From positions 1 to 64,000 of the forward strand of contig MU832032.1 in assembly GCA_029204225.1 (NCBI GenBank): DNA of 64,000 bases, in the 5' to 3' direction. Below are positions 11,589 to 21,489 of the stretch, in pieces. The stretch comes from Diphasiastrum complanatum. Taxonomy: Eukaryota; Streptophyta; Lycopodiopsida; Lycopodiales; Lycopodiaceae. The position numbers and the translations under genes are program-made. Below the pieces are notes generated by a model. That model saw only the letters and a list, made by a program, of their open reading frames with translations, did not search any database and had not been told where the DNA came from. How positions within the stretch are numbered: the first letter of the stretch is position 1; every line of letters starts with the position of its first letter.

Positions 11589-11589
11589 A

Positions 11590-12660
11590 AGTATCTGTCA
11601 AAACAATACTTGACCATATGTCTATGTTTACCAACTAGGTTAAGTGCAGCAAATAGTCTTAAATCATTTGTGTCATCATTGAGCATTTCTCTTAAGGGAC
11701 AGCAAATCTCCTTCGACGAACTAATTGGCTTACTTCTTCAAGAAGAGCAAACAAGGATCAACTTTGGTGAACAAGAAGATCAAGCTTTCTTTGCAAAAGG
11801 CAAAGGCAAAGGCAAGTGGAAAGGGAAGCCTTCTTTCAAAACTTCCAAAGATGATCAAAAATCTAACGAAGCTCAAGATCAAGACTCCAAGAAGAAGGGT
11901 AGGTGCGACTATTGCAAGAAGTTTGGGCATCACATCAAAGAATGTAGGAAGAGGCTTGCAAAGGAAAAAGAGAAAGGTAACGATACAAGTACCGCAATCA
12001 TTACTTTGGAACAACAATTTAAAGAGGAGGATAATCTTGTCAATAATGATTATGCTTTTGTCACTAATAATCTCATCTCTCCTCAAGACGAGATTTCTGC
12101 CACTTCTGGTTTTTCAGCAAAAAACAGCTCATCTTCAGCTTTACAAGTTGACGTTTTTTCATCTATTGATTGGGTGATTGATAGCGGTGCCACATGCCAT
12201 ATGACTTCTCACAAAGAAGTCTTCACAAAGCTTGTAAAAGTGCATGATGGAAGCAAAGTTCAAGGTGTAAATAACACCTCTTATCCTATCAAAGGAATTG
12301 AAGTGATCCCACTATCTTACCCAATGGTGAGGAGAAGTACATTCGTAATGTACTTTATGTTCCAAAAATAAAAAAGAGTCTCATTTCGGTCTCTATTACG
12401 AACCAAGGATTGGTTGTGCAATTCAAAGAAAACAAATGTCTTATCAAAGACCCAAAGAGATCTCTTATGATCATTGCTTCGGGAACATTACGTGGTGGAT
12501 TGTTCCTTATGGATACCTATGAGCGAAGAGCTTCATCATCTTCTTGTCTTGTTGCATCAAGTTCACATTCTTTGGAGTTGGCTGAATAATGGCATGCTAG
12601 GTTTGGACATCTCAACTTTGCTAGCTTGAAGATGTTGAAGAGATTCAATATGGTTGAAGA
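11590..12660 (+). pseudogene. Copia gag C-terminus, protease and pre-integrase region
   Basis: The frame at 11610-12371 encodes SFVSSLSISLKGQ, DELIGLLLQEEQ, a Lys/Gly-rich stretch, a CCHC knuckle CDYCKKFGHHIKEC near 11908-11949 and the protease active site WVIDSGATCHMTS near 12172-12210. After a frameshift, remnants of the pre-integrase domain follow (LWHARFGHLNF-like, near 12590-12625). It continues the gag broken at 8495. Its first codons fit the expected continuation of gag, but a stop and a frameshift follow soon after the junction. Non-functional. Confidence 0.9.
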
Positions 12661-13859
12661 CATTCCTAATTGAGCATCCCGAAGGACATGTATGCGAAGG
12701 ATGCACACTTGGAAAATTTCAAAGGCAAGCTTTTCCAATTGATGGAACTATTCGAGCTGATGGCAAATTTGATTTGGTTCATAGTGATGTATGTGGTCCA
12801 ATGAGGACCGAATCCATTGGAAGGTGTAAGTACTTTTTTACTTTTATTGATGACCTTTCAAGATTTACATGGATTTATTCTATGAAGGCAAAATCTGAAG
12901 TTTTTCAACGCTTTAAGGATTTTCTAGCAATGATAGAAAACCAGTTTGGGCACTCTTTGAAGATCTTACGTACCGACCGAGGAGGGGAATATATAAAGAA
13001 TATGTTCGGTACTTATCTTCAAAGCAAAGGTATCCATCATCAAATGACAACCTCTTACACACCTCAACAAAATGGTGTTGCCGAAAGAAAGAATCTCACT
13101 ATCATGGAGATGGCTCGATGCATGCTCAAGGCAAAGGGCCTACCTCACAAGTTTTGGGCTCAAGCGATTATAACGGCGGCTTACATTAGTAACCGGTGTC
13201 CTACTAAAGCCTTGAAGGTATTAACTCCTTATGAAGTTTGGTATGGTAAGAAGCCTAGTGTTTCTCACTTACGCATCTTTGGTTGCACGGCTTATGCTTT
13301 CATTCCCGATAAGCTAAGAACCAAGCTTGATGATAAAGGAGTTAAATGCATATTTGTTGGCTATAGTAGCGAAAGCAAGGGCTATAGGTTGTTCAATATG
13401 GATACTAATAAAATCATAGTAAGTCGTGATGTTCATTTTGATGAAAAGACCTCCTATGATGTTGCGCCCACTCATGTCATGAAAGGGGACTTCCCCCATG
13501 ATGCATATCTTGAAATATTTCCAGATTTGGTTTTGCCATCTAATCATGAAGGGAAGGGACTGCCATTTACTTCTAGTGGACAGCCCACTACTCCTTCAAT
13601 TTTGCAACCCATAGTTCATCAAGAAGAACCTATTTATGGTGAAGAGCAGCCTGTTGAAGACATTGGACAACAAGGTCCAAGTTCGGAAAACATTGGACAG
13701 CAGGTCCCAGTTCGGAACACTGTGGACAGCAAAGTGTTGACACAGGTAAGGCTGTTGGACAGCCCAAACCAGTCCCTAAATGGTTGTTGCAGACTTTGCA
13801 GGACAGCAAAGTGGATCATTTCTATGAAGGGAAGACTCGTGCCTCTAGTAAATCAGTAG
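12654..13859 (+). pseudogene. Copia integrase and linker
   Basis: Integrase would insert retrotransposon cDNA into the genome. The frame shows the zinc-finger tail (CEGCTLGKFQRQAF), catalytic Asp in HSDVCGPM (near residue 44), second Asp in LRTDRGGEY, and Glu in NGVAERKN, so the DDE triad is present. A C-terminal block GYSSESKGYRLF follows. After about residue 290 comes a low-complexity Gln/Pro/Ser linker with repeated GQQ units. This is the best-preserved domain of the element, but it is cut off from an intact protease upstream and from RT downstream. Confidence 0.9.
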
Positions 13860-14137
13860 AATTTGCTGATTTTTCTGATTTTGCTCTTATTTCTATTGAG
13901 GATGGTGCAGTAGAACTTGTTTTTCATGAGCAGGCCAGAGGAGTGAAATGTTGGGAGGATGCAATGCAAGAGGAGTATAACTCACTCATGAAGAACCACA
14001 CTTGGGTTCTTGTTGATCTTCCACATGGGGCTGGAATCTTAATCTCTCAACAACGATACATTGAGCAGATGTTGAAACAATCTTCTTTTTTCAAGTCACC
14101 GCAACTTAATGCATATCATGGATGCATTAGTGAATAG
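13784..14137 (+). pseudogene. Copia RT remnant with internal deletion
   Basis: The frame carries the block before RT (CWEDAMQEEYNSLMKNHTW, then VLVDLPHG). It then jumps straight to a sequence normally far downstream in RT (GILISQQRYIEQML). The catalytic core with YVDD and all of RNase H are missing. The element could not reverse-transcribe itself, which contrasts with its young LTRs. Confidence 0.85.
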
Positions 14138-14329
14138 TTTCATGCGAAACCTTTTCAATTTGATGTTTTAGCAAAGGCTGAAAAATTCAAGCACTCTTTG
14201 GAACTGTATTGTACTAATCGAGAAATTATTTAAAAAAATTTCTATGTCATCCCATGCCTCTTCAAGGGACAGCTTTGATGACGCCATCGTTGATGCATCT
14301 CTTGATAGTTTGCCAAATTTTTATGATGA

Positions 14330-14720
14330 AGACGTTGGACAGCAGGTTCAGTCATCTTCTTTTGGTCATTTACAGCCCATTTTACATCATGAGTAGTCAG
14401 TCCATTATACTTCAGGAACAGCCTGCGGAAGATTATGGACAACATGGTCCATGCTGGGAACACTTTCGGCAGCAAAGTGTTGAACAGCCCATAACAGTTC
14501 TTTGTCGGCTATTGGAGACTTTGCAGGACAACAAAAGAAATGTCTTACTACGAAGGGAAGGCACATGCCTCTTTAAAATCAGTAACTCTTGCTGATTTTT
14601 TTGGTTCTACACTTACTCTTCATCATGATGTTGGTACATCGCCTATTCTATGTGAGCAAGTCATTGATGGTAAGGTTCGGGAGGATGTGATGCCAAAAGA
14701 GTTTGGTACTCTTTTTTATT
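14330..14720 (+). repeat. diverged second copy of the Copia linker/RT-start module
   Basis: The stretch repeats in order the landmarks of 13630-13990: GGACAGCAGGT, GAACAGCCTGCGGAAGA, CAGCAAAGTGTTGA, GAGACTTTGCAGGACA, TACGAAGGGAAGGCAC and GGGAGGATG. The copies are clearly diverged and out of frame. I infer an old internal duplication, or capture of a related element's linker. From 14720 to 15020 nothing coding is recognisable. Confidence 0.75.
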
Positions 14721-15019
14721 GTCCTTATGGTAAGAAGTATTTTCGAATGATGTGGGAGCCTATGATGGATTACAGGTCCATGTTTCGACTTATTGTCGAG
14801 TTTATGTTGGTTCCCTACTTCAAATGGAGCATGCAAATCCTCACCCTTCGACTCGATGCTTCATTATTACGCATTCTTTTCCTTTTATGTGTTGGACATG
14901 ATTGGGGATGAGATTTCGACTACTTCGATGCGAAGTTTATTTGGCAACATGAAGTTCGGACAGCAAGTTGCATTTTTCTCTTTCGAGAAGTTACTTCATG
15001 TTATGTTATGCATTTCCAT

Positions 15020-15029
15020 TTAAGGAGGG
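15020..15029 (+). other. Copia polypurine tract
   Basis: TTAAGGAGGG immediately precedes the 3' LTR, the usual position for plus-strand DNA priming. Confidence 0.8.
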
Positions 15030-15542
15030 TGTTGGAATATAAATGGAATTGCTTACATTACCATAGGTTACTTTGACCCAAAAGGTCGAGAGTTGTGTAA
15101 CCATGGTCATTTATTATATTAGGCCTACTAAACTTAGAGTTAGCTAAGTTAGTATGAAATTAACTTGGTAGGGACTCATGGGTCCACTAGGCCTAATTGT
15201 GACATTAAGTAGCCCAACTTGACATATTGGAGGTACCTTATTCTTTCTATGTAACTTATAGAAAGTTGGATAGTCAATAGTCAAGTAGTTGGAAAGCCAA
15301 TAGTCAAGTAGTTGGATAGCCAATAGTCATGAAGTTAGATAGTCATCTTGGACTATATATATGTGTGCATCCCATTTGTATGAGACACTTTTGTAAGCAA
15401 TACTGACTATTCTCCTTGGCTGTCCACTTTTGTAAGCAATACTGACTATTCTCCTTGGCTGTCCATCTCTCTCTTTCTTTTGAGAATGCTTTGTGTGATT
15501 GAATAGTTAAGATTCTGGATCCTTAGGCTTCTATTTCCTACA
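15030..15542 (+). mobile_element. Copia 3' LTR
   Basis: Runs from TGTTGGAATATAAATGG to TTTCCTACA and is followed by CATAT (15543-15547), the target duplication shared with the inverted 5' LTR. It carries ACTATATATATGTG near 15350, a possible TATA element. A roughly 39-bp direct duplication (ACTTTTGTAAGCAATACTGA and following) at about 15388-15466 replaces a block present in the 5' LTR. Confidence 0.95.
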
Positions 15543-15599
15543 CATATATCGGCCACCCGTCAACAACCATCAGCTTTCCTCCTAAACCATCGCCGCTCG

Positions 15600-16184
15600 T
15601 GTCATGCCCATGACTGGTCTCGGGTAGCGTGTCCATGCTAGGGACCAGTAGACCAACAACCCTTAGGTTAATTGTGACTATTAGGGAATTGTGGCCCTTA
15701 TGTGTACATACATAGTCATAATTAATGGTTGTAGGCCTAAACACTTGATGGTGGATTTGTATGGGTCTATCAGTGAGTCATTGGGCAACTGGATGACATG
15801 GCCCAGATAGGCTGCAGTGGTGTCCAGTGAGGAGTATGGCATCACACCAGTAGCATCTTGCCACCGGTCATGCTATCAAGCATACACTAGTGAGAGCCCA
15901 ATAGGTATACTTATACCCTCCAAGGCCCATGCACCACTAGTAGTGCAATGTGTGACCTCACTGGACACCACTACAGCCTATCTGGGCCACGTCATCCAAT
16001 TTCCCAATGACTCACTGATAGACCCATACAAATCCACCATCAAGTGTTTAGGCCTACAACCATTAATTATGACCATGTACACATAAGGGCCCCAATTCCC
16101 TAATAGTCACAATTAACTTACGGGTTGTTGGTCTACTGGTCCCTAGCATGGACACGCTACCCGAGACCAGTCATGGGCATGACA
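15600..16184. repeat. inverted pair of chromovirus LTR fragments
   Basis: The sequence starting TGTCATGCCCATGACTGG at 15600 recurs reverse-complemented, ending at 16184. The arms are about 233-240 bp and differ at few positions; the centre between them is about 105 bp. The right copy, read on the minus strand, is the LTR start directly after the chromovirus pol end. It carries a GGGTATAAGTATACC block that could be its TATA region. The left copy is the first part of the same LTR, flipped. The transcript of such a structure would fold into a hairpin. Confidence 0.88.
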
Positions 16185-16189
16185 TTCTT

Positions 16190-17260
16190 CCCCCCTTATT
16201 CAAGTTCTGTCCTCAGAACTTAAAGTTGGGAAAGTTCCTCCTTAAGCTTCCTTCCTGTTCCCAAGAATCGTCATCGTCCGTACATCCCGTCCATCGAACC
16301 AGATGCTTGGTAACTATACGATTTCACAATCGTTTAGTTCTTGTATCCAAGATCTTTTCGGGTTCAAGCGGAGACACACCCGATGATTCATCCAACAAGT
16401 CCAGTCGATCTCCAGATCCAAGATGCTCTCCTTCACGTAGACTCTTTCAAAGATGGCTTACGTGAGATACGGGATGCACTTGAGATCCATCCGCGAGTTT
16501 CGAATGGTAAGCTAAGGATCCGATCTTTTTCAAGATCTAATTGGTCCTCTAAATTTTAGGGGACAATTAATAATGCTTGTTGTTACACATTACACTCGAA
16601 TCCTTCGAGATTCTAAAAAATACCCAATCCCCCACTTGGAAGTCTCTCGGTGATCTTTTCAGACTTGCATAATGTCGGTCCCCATCCTGGGTACACTAGA
16701 CATTCTCACGTGCAAACCGTAGTATTTCCTACATATCAAGGAGGAAATCTGCTACTTTCTGAAACTTGATCGACCGAGTCTCAACTGTAATAGGTGACCC
16801 AGGCTCAAATTCGTACATAAGCATAAACGGGCTATTTCCGGTAGCCGAATGCTTACTATAACTCAATCTCCATCAAGGATAACATCCTCTTCGAGGAGAT
16901 TGCTAAAATATGAATACATATCTTAACTAATCTTCTGATCACGCGAGTAATCCTTTTAAATTATCAAGTATAACTAGAATCTGAATTAGGATTCGTCAAT
17001 CATAATTCATCGGATTCTTGTCCTATACTCAATAAAAGAAGGCAACTACCAATGATTAGAAGAACTTTAAGTTCAGAGTCATCTCTAGTTTAGCAAATAC
17101 GGCCACCAAAAGCGACCAGTAAACTTCGAATCACGAATGTTCATAATGTCACTTTGGTAATTCGTAAAGCCTAACCAGATGCTCTAATTACTTGGTCTTT
17201 ACCCAAATAAACATAGTTGATTAGGTAAGATGGCCAGTCATTACCAAAATTCCACTATAT
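16190..17260 (-). pseudogene. Ty3/Gypsy chromovirus integrase end and chromodomain-like tail, decayed
   Basis: Minus-strand reading gives, in order: an integrase core remnant (EHLVRLYELP, then RDSKFTGRFWWP, near 17190-17110), a block HSATGNSPFMLMYEF near 16845-16805, a basic stretch ending RDFQVGDWV near 16650-16625, and a chromodomain-like tail with EPEKILDTRTKRL, HLVRWTGC and DDDSWEQE (16360-16255). A purine-rich GGGGGGAAGAA lies just before the LTR start at 16184. In chromoviruses this tail targets integration to marked chromatin. Stops interrupt the frame repeatedly, and RT, protease and gag are absent. Confidence 0.85.
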
Positions 17261-17985
17261 CTTGTTTATTCATCCGCGGTGACCTACCGTGAACACAATC
17301 TCCTCCTATTTAGGTATATCTTAGAATCTGAGTTATGATTCACCAATCTCAACTCTCCAGATTCCTGAGACCATACCATATCATAAGAGTGCAATACAAT
17401 TCTTAAAAGACACATGAGTTGTTCACAAAGTCCTTTCCATCTGGAAAGTTCGAGACTTTTACAACTCACATACGGTGCCAATATAAGGATTGTAATCTAA
17501 AAAACGCCCTTACTTTAGACATGGCACAAATTGTCATTCCAAAGTTAGGGTCCCAATCTAGAATACGTCTAGATTTTCCTCTTAAGTTCTAACCTATAAT
17601 AACTTAAGATTTACTGGAAGTTCTAACTTTTGGCAACCCACAACTATCCAACTCTCCTGAGTCTTCCGGGATAGCATTCCATCCTTTCCGAACGGGAAAA
17701 GATAAGTCCCAAAAGTTTTTGTGTATTCTATGCACACTCATCAGTAAATGAATCCAAAACGACTCATAAATGTTGTGACTTATAAGCAATACATTTCAAC
17801 AATAATATCCATAAGTAAGATTTCTATTGTTGATTTAGATTATCTTAAAAGAATATATTGTTAGCATGAATTTCTTCCCTTGCATCAACCCACGGATCTC
17901 AGTCCAAACTAAGATCAAGTTGAGTATATCCAGCAAGGAACAGGTTTTAACAAACCTCCCATCTTGCAATAGAATTCCAAGTTCT
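17261..17985. other. unassigned; possible decayed Gypsy interior
   Basis: No domain is readable on either strand. By position it could be the decayed upstream interior of the chromovirus. Confidence 0.35.
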
Positions 17986-18314
17986 GACACAAATCAATCG
18001 GACTTGTTATCAGCCACTTTTCTACCGCAAGAGTACTTTCTAAATTTACCAAATATCTACTATAATCCACTTACGGGTTGTTGGTCTACTGGTCCCTAGT
18101 GTGACCGGTGGCAAGATGTTGCTGGTGTGATGCCATACTCCTCTTTGTGATTGATCTATAGCTTGGGGGCTAGATCCGTTTGATCTAGGTTTGGTTGGGT
18201 TGGTTTGTCCACCATCAGGTTCCCTTGTGTTTCTTGTGTTTGGCATGCTTAGAATAGGATCCTTGGATTGAAGACTTTATAGCTCACCCCGTCAACGACG
18301 GGCACACTTTACTA

Positions 18315-18316
<2 letters not shown>
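17986..18316 (+). repeat. duplicated segment copy 1, ending in a Helitron-like 3' terminus
   Basis: Starts GACACAAATCAATCGG and is repeated nearly identically at 21112-21442. Part of it (GGTTGTTGGTCTACTGGTCC and a GGTGGCAAGATG block) derives from the chromovirus LTR seen at 15600-16184, with its pieces rearranged. The right end shows the perfect hairpin CCCGTC-AAC-GACGGG (18288-18302), nine bases, then CTAG followed by T (18312-18316). This is the typical 3' end of plant Helitrons, inserted next to an AT tract. No Helitron 5' end or Rep/helicase gene was found. Confidence 0.8.

Positions 18317-18362
<46 letters not shown>
18317..18362. repeat. (AT)n microsatellite, left side of the hAT insertion
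   Basis: Uninterrupted AT tract between the Helitron-like end and the left end of the hAT-like element. A matching tract follows the element's right end. Confidence 0.9.
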
Positions 18363-18364
<2 letters not shown>

Positions 18365-18829
18365 TAGTACCCTCTGGTACCGCTGGTATGGTACCGCCGG
18401 TACCATATCAGTGGTACCGCCGGTACGGTACCGCCCTGGGATCCGCGGTACCAGGGCGGTACCATTTTTAATATTTTTTTTTATTTTTTAATATATTTTT
18501 AGTAATTTTTTTTTGCATATTAATTACCAAAAAAGGACAAAAAAAAGTAAAAAGAGGGGGTTCTGGGTGTAAAAAAAGAGGGTACAGTACATGATGCAGG
18601 GGACTGTTGCAATGGCACATGGGCACTGCGAGTGAGCAGACCGAGGGGCCAATGGGAGACCAACACAGGGGGGTAGCATCACATGGGGGCAAGTACAGAG
18701 GCACATGGGCATTGTGGGTGAGCAGACCATGGGCCCAATGGGAGACCAACACAGGGGGGAGCATCACATGGGGGCAGGTACGGAGGCACATGGAGGGATG
18801 ATGGGGATCCACATGGCCGATCAGGCTGT

Positions 18830-18842
18830 GGGGATAAATAGG
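18830..18842 (+). promoter_or_regulatory. possible TATA box for the plus-strand frame inside the hAT-like element
   Basis: GGGATAAATAGGC lies about 170 bp before the ATG at 19014, and a G/A-rich leader with GTGAGAG repeats lies between. Weak support. Confidence 0.3.
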
Positions 18843-19013
18843 CACTCACAATGCCATTGTGGTCGGCATTTTCAGAGGCTGTGAGAGGGCTAGTGATAGA
18901 CAGTGAGAGAGCAAGCGAGAGCCGGTGACAGGCTGTGAGAGGCTGTTTGAGAGCCAGGGTGCTGTGAGAGGGTGTTCAAGGATCAGGGTGCTGTGAGGAG
19001 AAGGTTGATCGAG

Positions 19014-19379
19014 ATGGCTGAGCGAATACCACCGAAGCCCGAGGGCGAAGCCAGGAGAAAGCTTGAGGAAGATATCCGAAGGCACAACGAGAGGCATCGG
19101 AAGCAAGAGGCAGATATCCGAGAGATGCTGCGACAGACTCGACAGAGAAATCCGGAACCGGAGCCACCCGCCCCCGCTGTGGATCCTGTCCCCGCTGTCG
19201 AGCTGGATCTGGATGAGCAGATCGGAATGAATTTCACACGACGGCAGCTCATCATGGTCAGGGAAAGGGCGGCTAGACGTCGGGCTAACCAGGAGGCAGC
19301 TCGGGCTAACCGGGAGGCAGAGCAAGAGCGACAAAACAATGCACCAGACGAGGGCGAGGAGTCGGTGGAGGATCAGTGA
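19014..19379 (+). CDS. hypothetical charged protein inside the hAT-like element
   Basis: I do not recognise this frame. From the ATG at 19014 it gives about 121 residues (MAERIPPKPEGEARRK start); an in-frame ATG at 18972 would add 14. It is rich in Arg, Glu and Gln: a likely charged helix at residues 10-45, a Pro-rich hinge (EPEPPAPAVDPVPA), a second Arg/Ala/Glu helix, and an acidic tail ending GEESVEDQ. Both helices could form coiled coils. The coding strand is GC-rich. It lies opposite in direction to the transposase fragment. It may be captured host sequence, or a chance frame in GC-rich DNA; the antisense frames over the same stretch are also long. Confidence 0.35.
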   Translation: MAERIPPKPEGEARRKLEEDIRRHNERHRKQEADIREMLRQTRQRNPEPEPPAPAVDPVPAVELDLDEQIGMNFTRRQLIMVRERAARRRANQEAARANREAEQERQNNAPDEGEESVEDQ

Positions 19380-19604
19380 GGGATGTTTAGAATAGATGAG
19401 GTCCACCCGTATGTGGCGGACTGTTGCTATGTAGTTTTCGGCAGTTTATGGTGCAGCAAATAACTAGATGGCTGCTTAAAAAAATGACAGTATATGTGAT
19501 GTTATCCTGATACAACGGTTGAATATATACATAGTTGTTTTTTGTGCAACGCGAGCCTGGTCATGTAAGATGCAATGTTTGTAATTTTTTTAAATGCAGA
19601 TGTA

Positions 19605-20601
19605 TTACATGCGGAAGGCCCTTCTGAAGGGCTCAGAGTCGGTGATGGCAAAGGGCAGGTTCAGCTCGTAAACCAGACTGGCCACGGCCTGTGTGGCCTC
19701 TCTGTCCATGTGCGGCTGATGCGCGCCGCGAATGGTCTGCTGCACGAGGGCTCTCCCTGGTGGACGACGGGTGGTGGACCTCCAGCACGGTGCACCAACC
19801 GTGACGGGAATGGACGATGACGCGACAGGCTGGGCGCTGGTGGATGCATCGGCTGTAGACGTGGAATGGGGAGAGTGGGATGCACTGGCAGGGATGGGTG
19901 CAGCAGCATAGGTGGGGTGCACTGGTGGAGGGGCAACATCTGGCATGGGGTACGAAAACTGCTGGCTGAGGAGGTCATCCGGATGGGAAGGGAAGGAAGA
20001 AGGGATCTCTTCCACATCCTCGAAGGCCCGCCCAGTACCATCCTGGGCCTGCTCGGGTGGCGGAGAGTCCATGAGAAAGTCGTAGACTGGTGGAGTGCGA
20101 GCAACAGTGGGTGGTGGTGGAACCGCAGTGGCAACTGTCGGACGCGATGGGACGAGATCCACCGGAATCTGTGCAGATGGGGGTGCATGAGGCAGAGCTG
20201 TCTGAGGGGCAAAGGGACCAGAGGAGGATGCACTCCCTTCTCCTCGTGCGTGCCAGCCAAGCAGGCAGCAACTCTGGGTTAGTCACATAAGGAGCGGTGC
20301 AAAATCGGAGAACGCCCTCCGAAATGGTGTTCTCCCCTGCCACGAGCCGCGGCCCGTAGGTGTCCAGTAGTCGCTGCCTGTCGGGGACGGTCATGCTGCC
20401 ACAAGGGGCAGCATTCAAGGTGGCACCATTTTTGGCGCGTGCACCGAGCAGATGGCCTTTAAGGCGAGTGAGGGATGCAGCAAACTCGACGAGACAGTAT
20501 CGGCAGCGCACGATCTTCTGACCGGTCTTGTTGGCCTTGTCGGCAACCCGCCTGACAATGTCTACCTCGTCCCACAGACCGGAAAGGTCGGATTGCACCA
20601 T
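19605..20601 (-). pseudogene. hAT transposase N-terminal part with BED zinc finger, frameshifted
   Basis: From the ATG at 20601 the first 25-60 residues form a BED-type finger: CRYCLVEF, then SLTRLKGHLLG and a downstream Cys. This is the DNA-binding module of hAT transposases. The frame shifts once near 20235. The second frame (20162-19605) has a long Pro/Ser-rich linker, then REATQAVASLVYELNLPF and DSEPFRRAF, which resembles the stretch following the linker in plant hAT transposases. It stops there. The RNase H-like catalytic core and the hATC dimerisation domain are absent. I infer a defective internal-deletion derivative. Confidence 0.75.
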
Positions 20602-20970
20602 TGCAGATGAAATGAGGGATGGATTGCTGGAAAAAAAACAGCAGGGTTCACTGTTGGAGAGACGCTGAAAATGGGCGAATGCAGGGCAAAGGAAATCAGA
20701 TGCAAGGCAGGGCGTTGCGTGGGCGATGGGCGACGCAAGGAATCAAAGGCAGGCAAGAAAAACCAGCAGCGATGGCAGGGCGGAGAGGGCTCAAAAAAAT
20801 TTCAGAGGAAATGCGAGGGGGGCGGGTAGGTTTAGGTAAAAAAAAATTAAAAAAAATATTAAATAATAAATATATTATTATATTGTGGTACCGCGGTACC
20901 ATCATGGTACCACGGTACCAGTATGGTCCCGCGGTACCGGGATCCGCGGTACCCAGTACCGCGGGACCTA

Positions 20971-20972
<2 letters not shown>

Positions 20973-21013
<41 letters not shown>
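20973..21013. repeat. (AT)n microsatellite, right side of the hAT insertion
   Basis: AT tract directly after the right end of the hAT-like element. Together with 18317-18362 it represents one interrupted tract. Confidence 0.85.
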
Positions 21014-21019
<6 letters not shown>

Positions 21020-21111
21020 TACAAACACTTTTGTATGCATGGGTGAGGGGGCCCATGCATCCTCCTCCCCATCCTTTTAGTTCAAAAAAGTGTATGCATG
21101 GGTGAGGGGAG
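21014..21111. repeat. palindromic repeat family 'B', copy 2
   Basis: Begins AAACTTACAAACAC and carries TGCATGGGTGAGGGGGCCCA. The same sequence begins again at 21485 after the second (AT)n tract. It closes the first unit of the tandem duplication. Confidence 0.85.
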
Positions 21112-21440
21112 GACACAAATCAACCGGACTTGTTATCAGCCACTTTTCTACCGCAAGAGTACTTTCTAAATTTACCAGATATCTACTATAATCCACTTAC
21201 GGGTTGTTGGTCTACTGGTCCCTAGTGTGACCGGTGGCAAGATGTTGCTGGTGTGATGCCATACTCCTCTTTGTGATTGATCTATAGCTTGGGGGCTAGA
21301 TCCGTTTGATCTAGGTTTGGTTGGGTTGGTTTGTCCACCATCAGGTTCCCTTGTGTTTCTTGTGTTTGGCATGCTTAGAATAGGATCCTTGGATTGAAGA
21401 CTTTATAGCTCACCCCGTCAACGACGGGCACACTTTACTA

Positions 21441-21442
<2 letters not shown>
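21112..21442 (+). repeat. duplicated segment copy 2, ending in a Helitron-like 3' terminus
   Basis: Nearly identical to 17986-18316; I see two or three base changes, for example CAACCGG for CAATCGG. Hairpin CCCGTC-AAC-GACGGG at 21414-21428 and CTAG at 21438-21441. This copy has no hAT insertion in the AT tract that follows, so the duplication and the insertion can be ordered. Confidence 0.9.

Positions 21443-21489
<47 letters not shown>

Larger units (their letters stand above)
18363..20972 (-). mobile_element. hAT-like DNA transposon, non-autonomous, inserted in (AT)n
   Basis: The ends are imperfect inverted repeats: CATAGTACCCTC on the left, and CATAGGTCCCGC reading inward from the right. 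Subterminal regions at both ends (18370-18465 and 20885-20970) are packed with GGTACC/CCGCGGTACC palindromes, as expected for transposase-binding subterminal repeats. The interior encodes the N-terminal part of a BED-finger transposase on the minus strand and an unrelated frame on the plus strand. The element is GC-rich compared with its surroundings. AT repeats on both sides hide any 8-bp target duplication. The catalytic and dimerisation domains are missing, so it would need a transposase supplied in trans. Confidence 0.75.

Noticed and set aside
8495-15542. two separate Copia insertions in opposite orientation
   Set aside because: The LTRs are nearly identical and share the 5-bp target duplication CATAT, and the gag halves are complementary without overlap. 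One inverted element is the simpler explanation.
20696-21116. open frames with runs of Tyr-Ile
   Set aside because: They are translations of the (AT)n tract plus GGTACC repeats.
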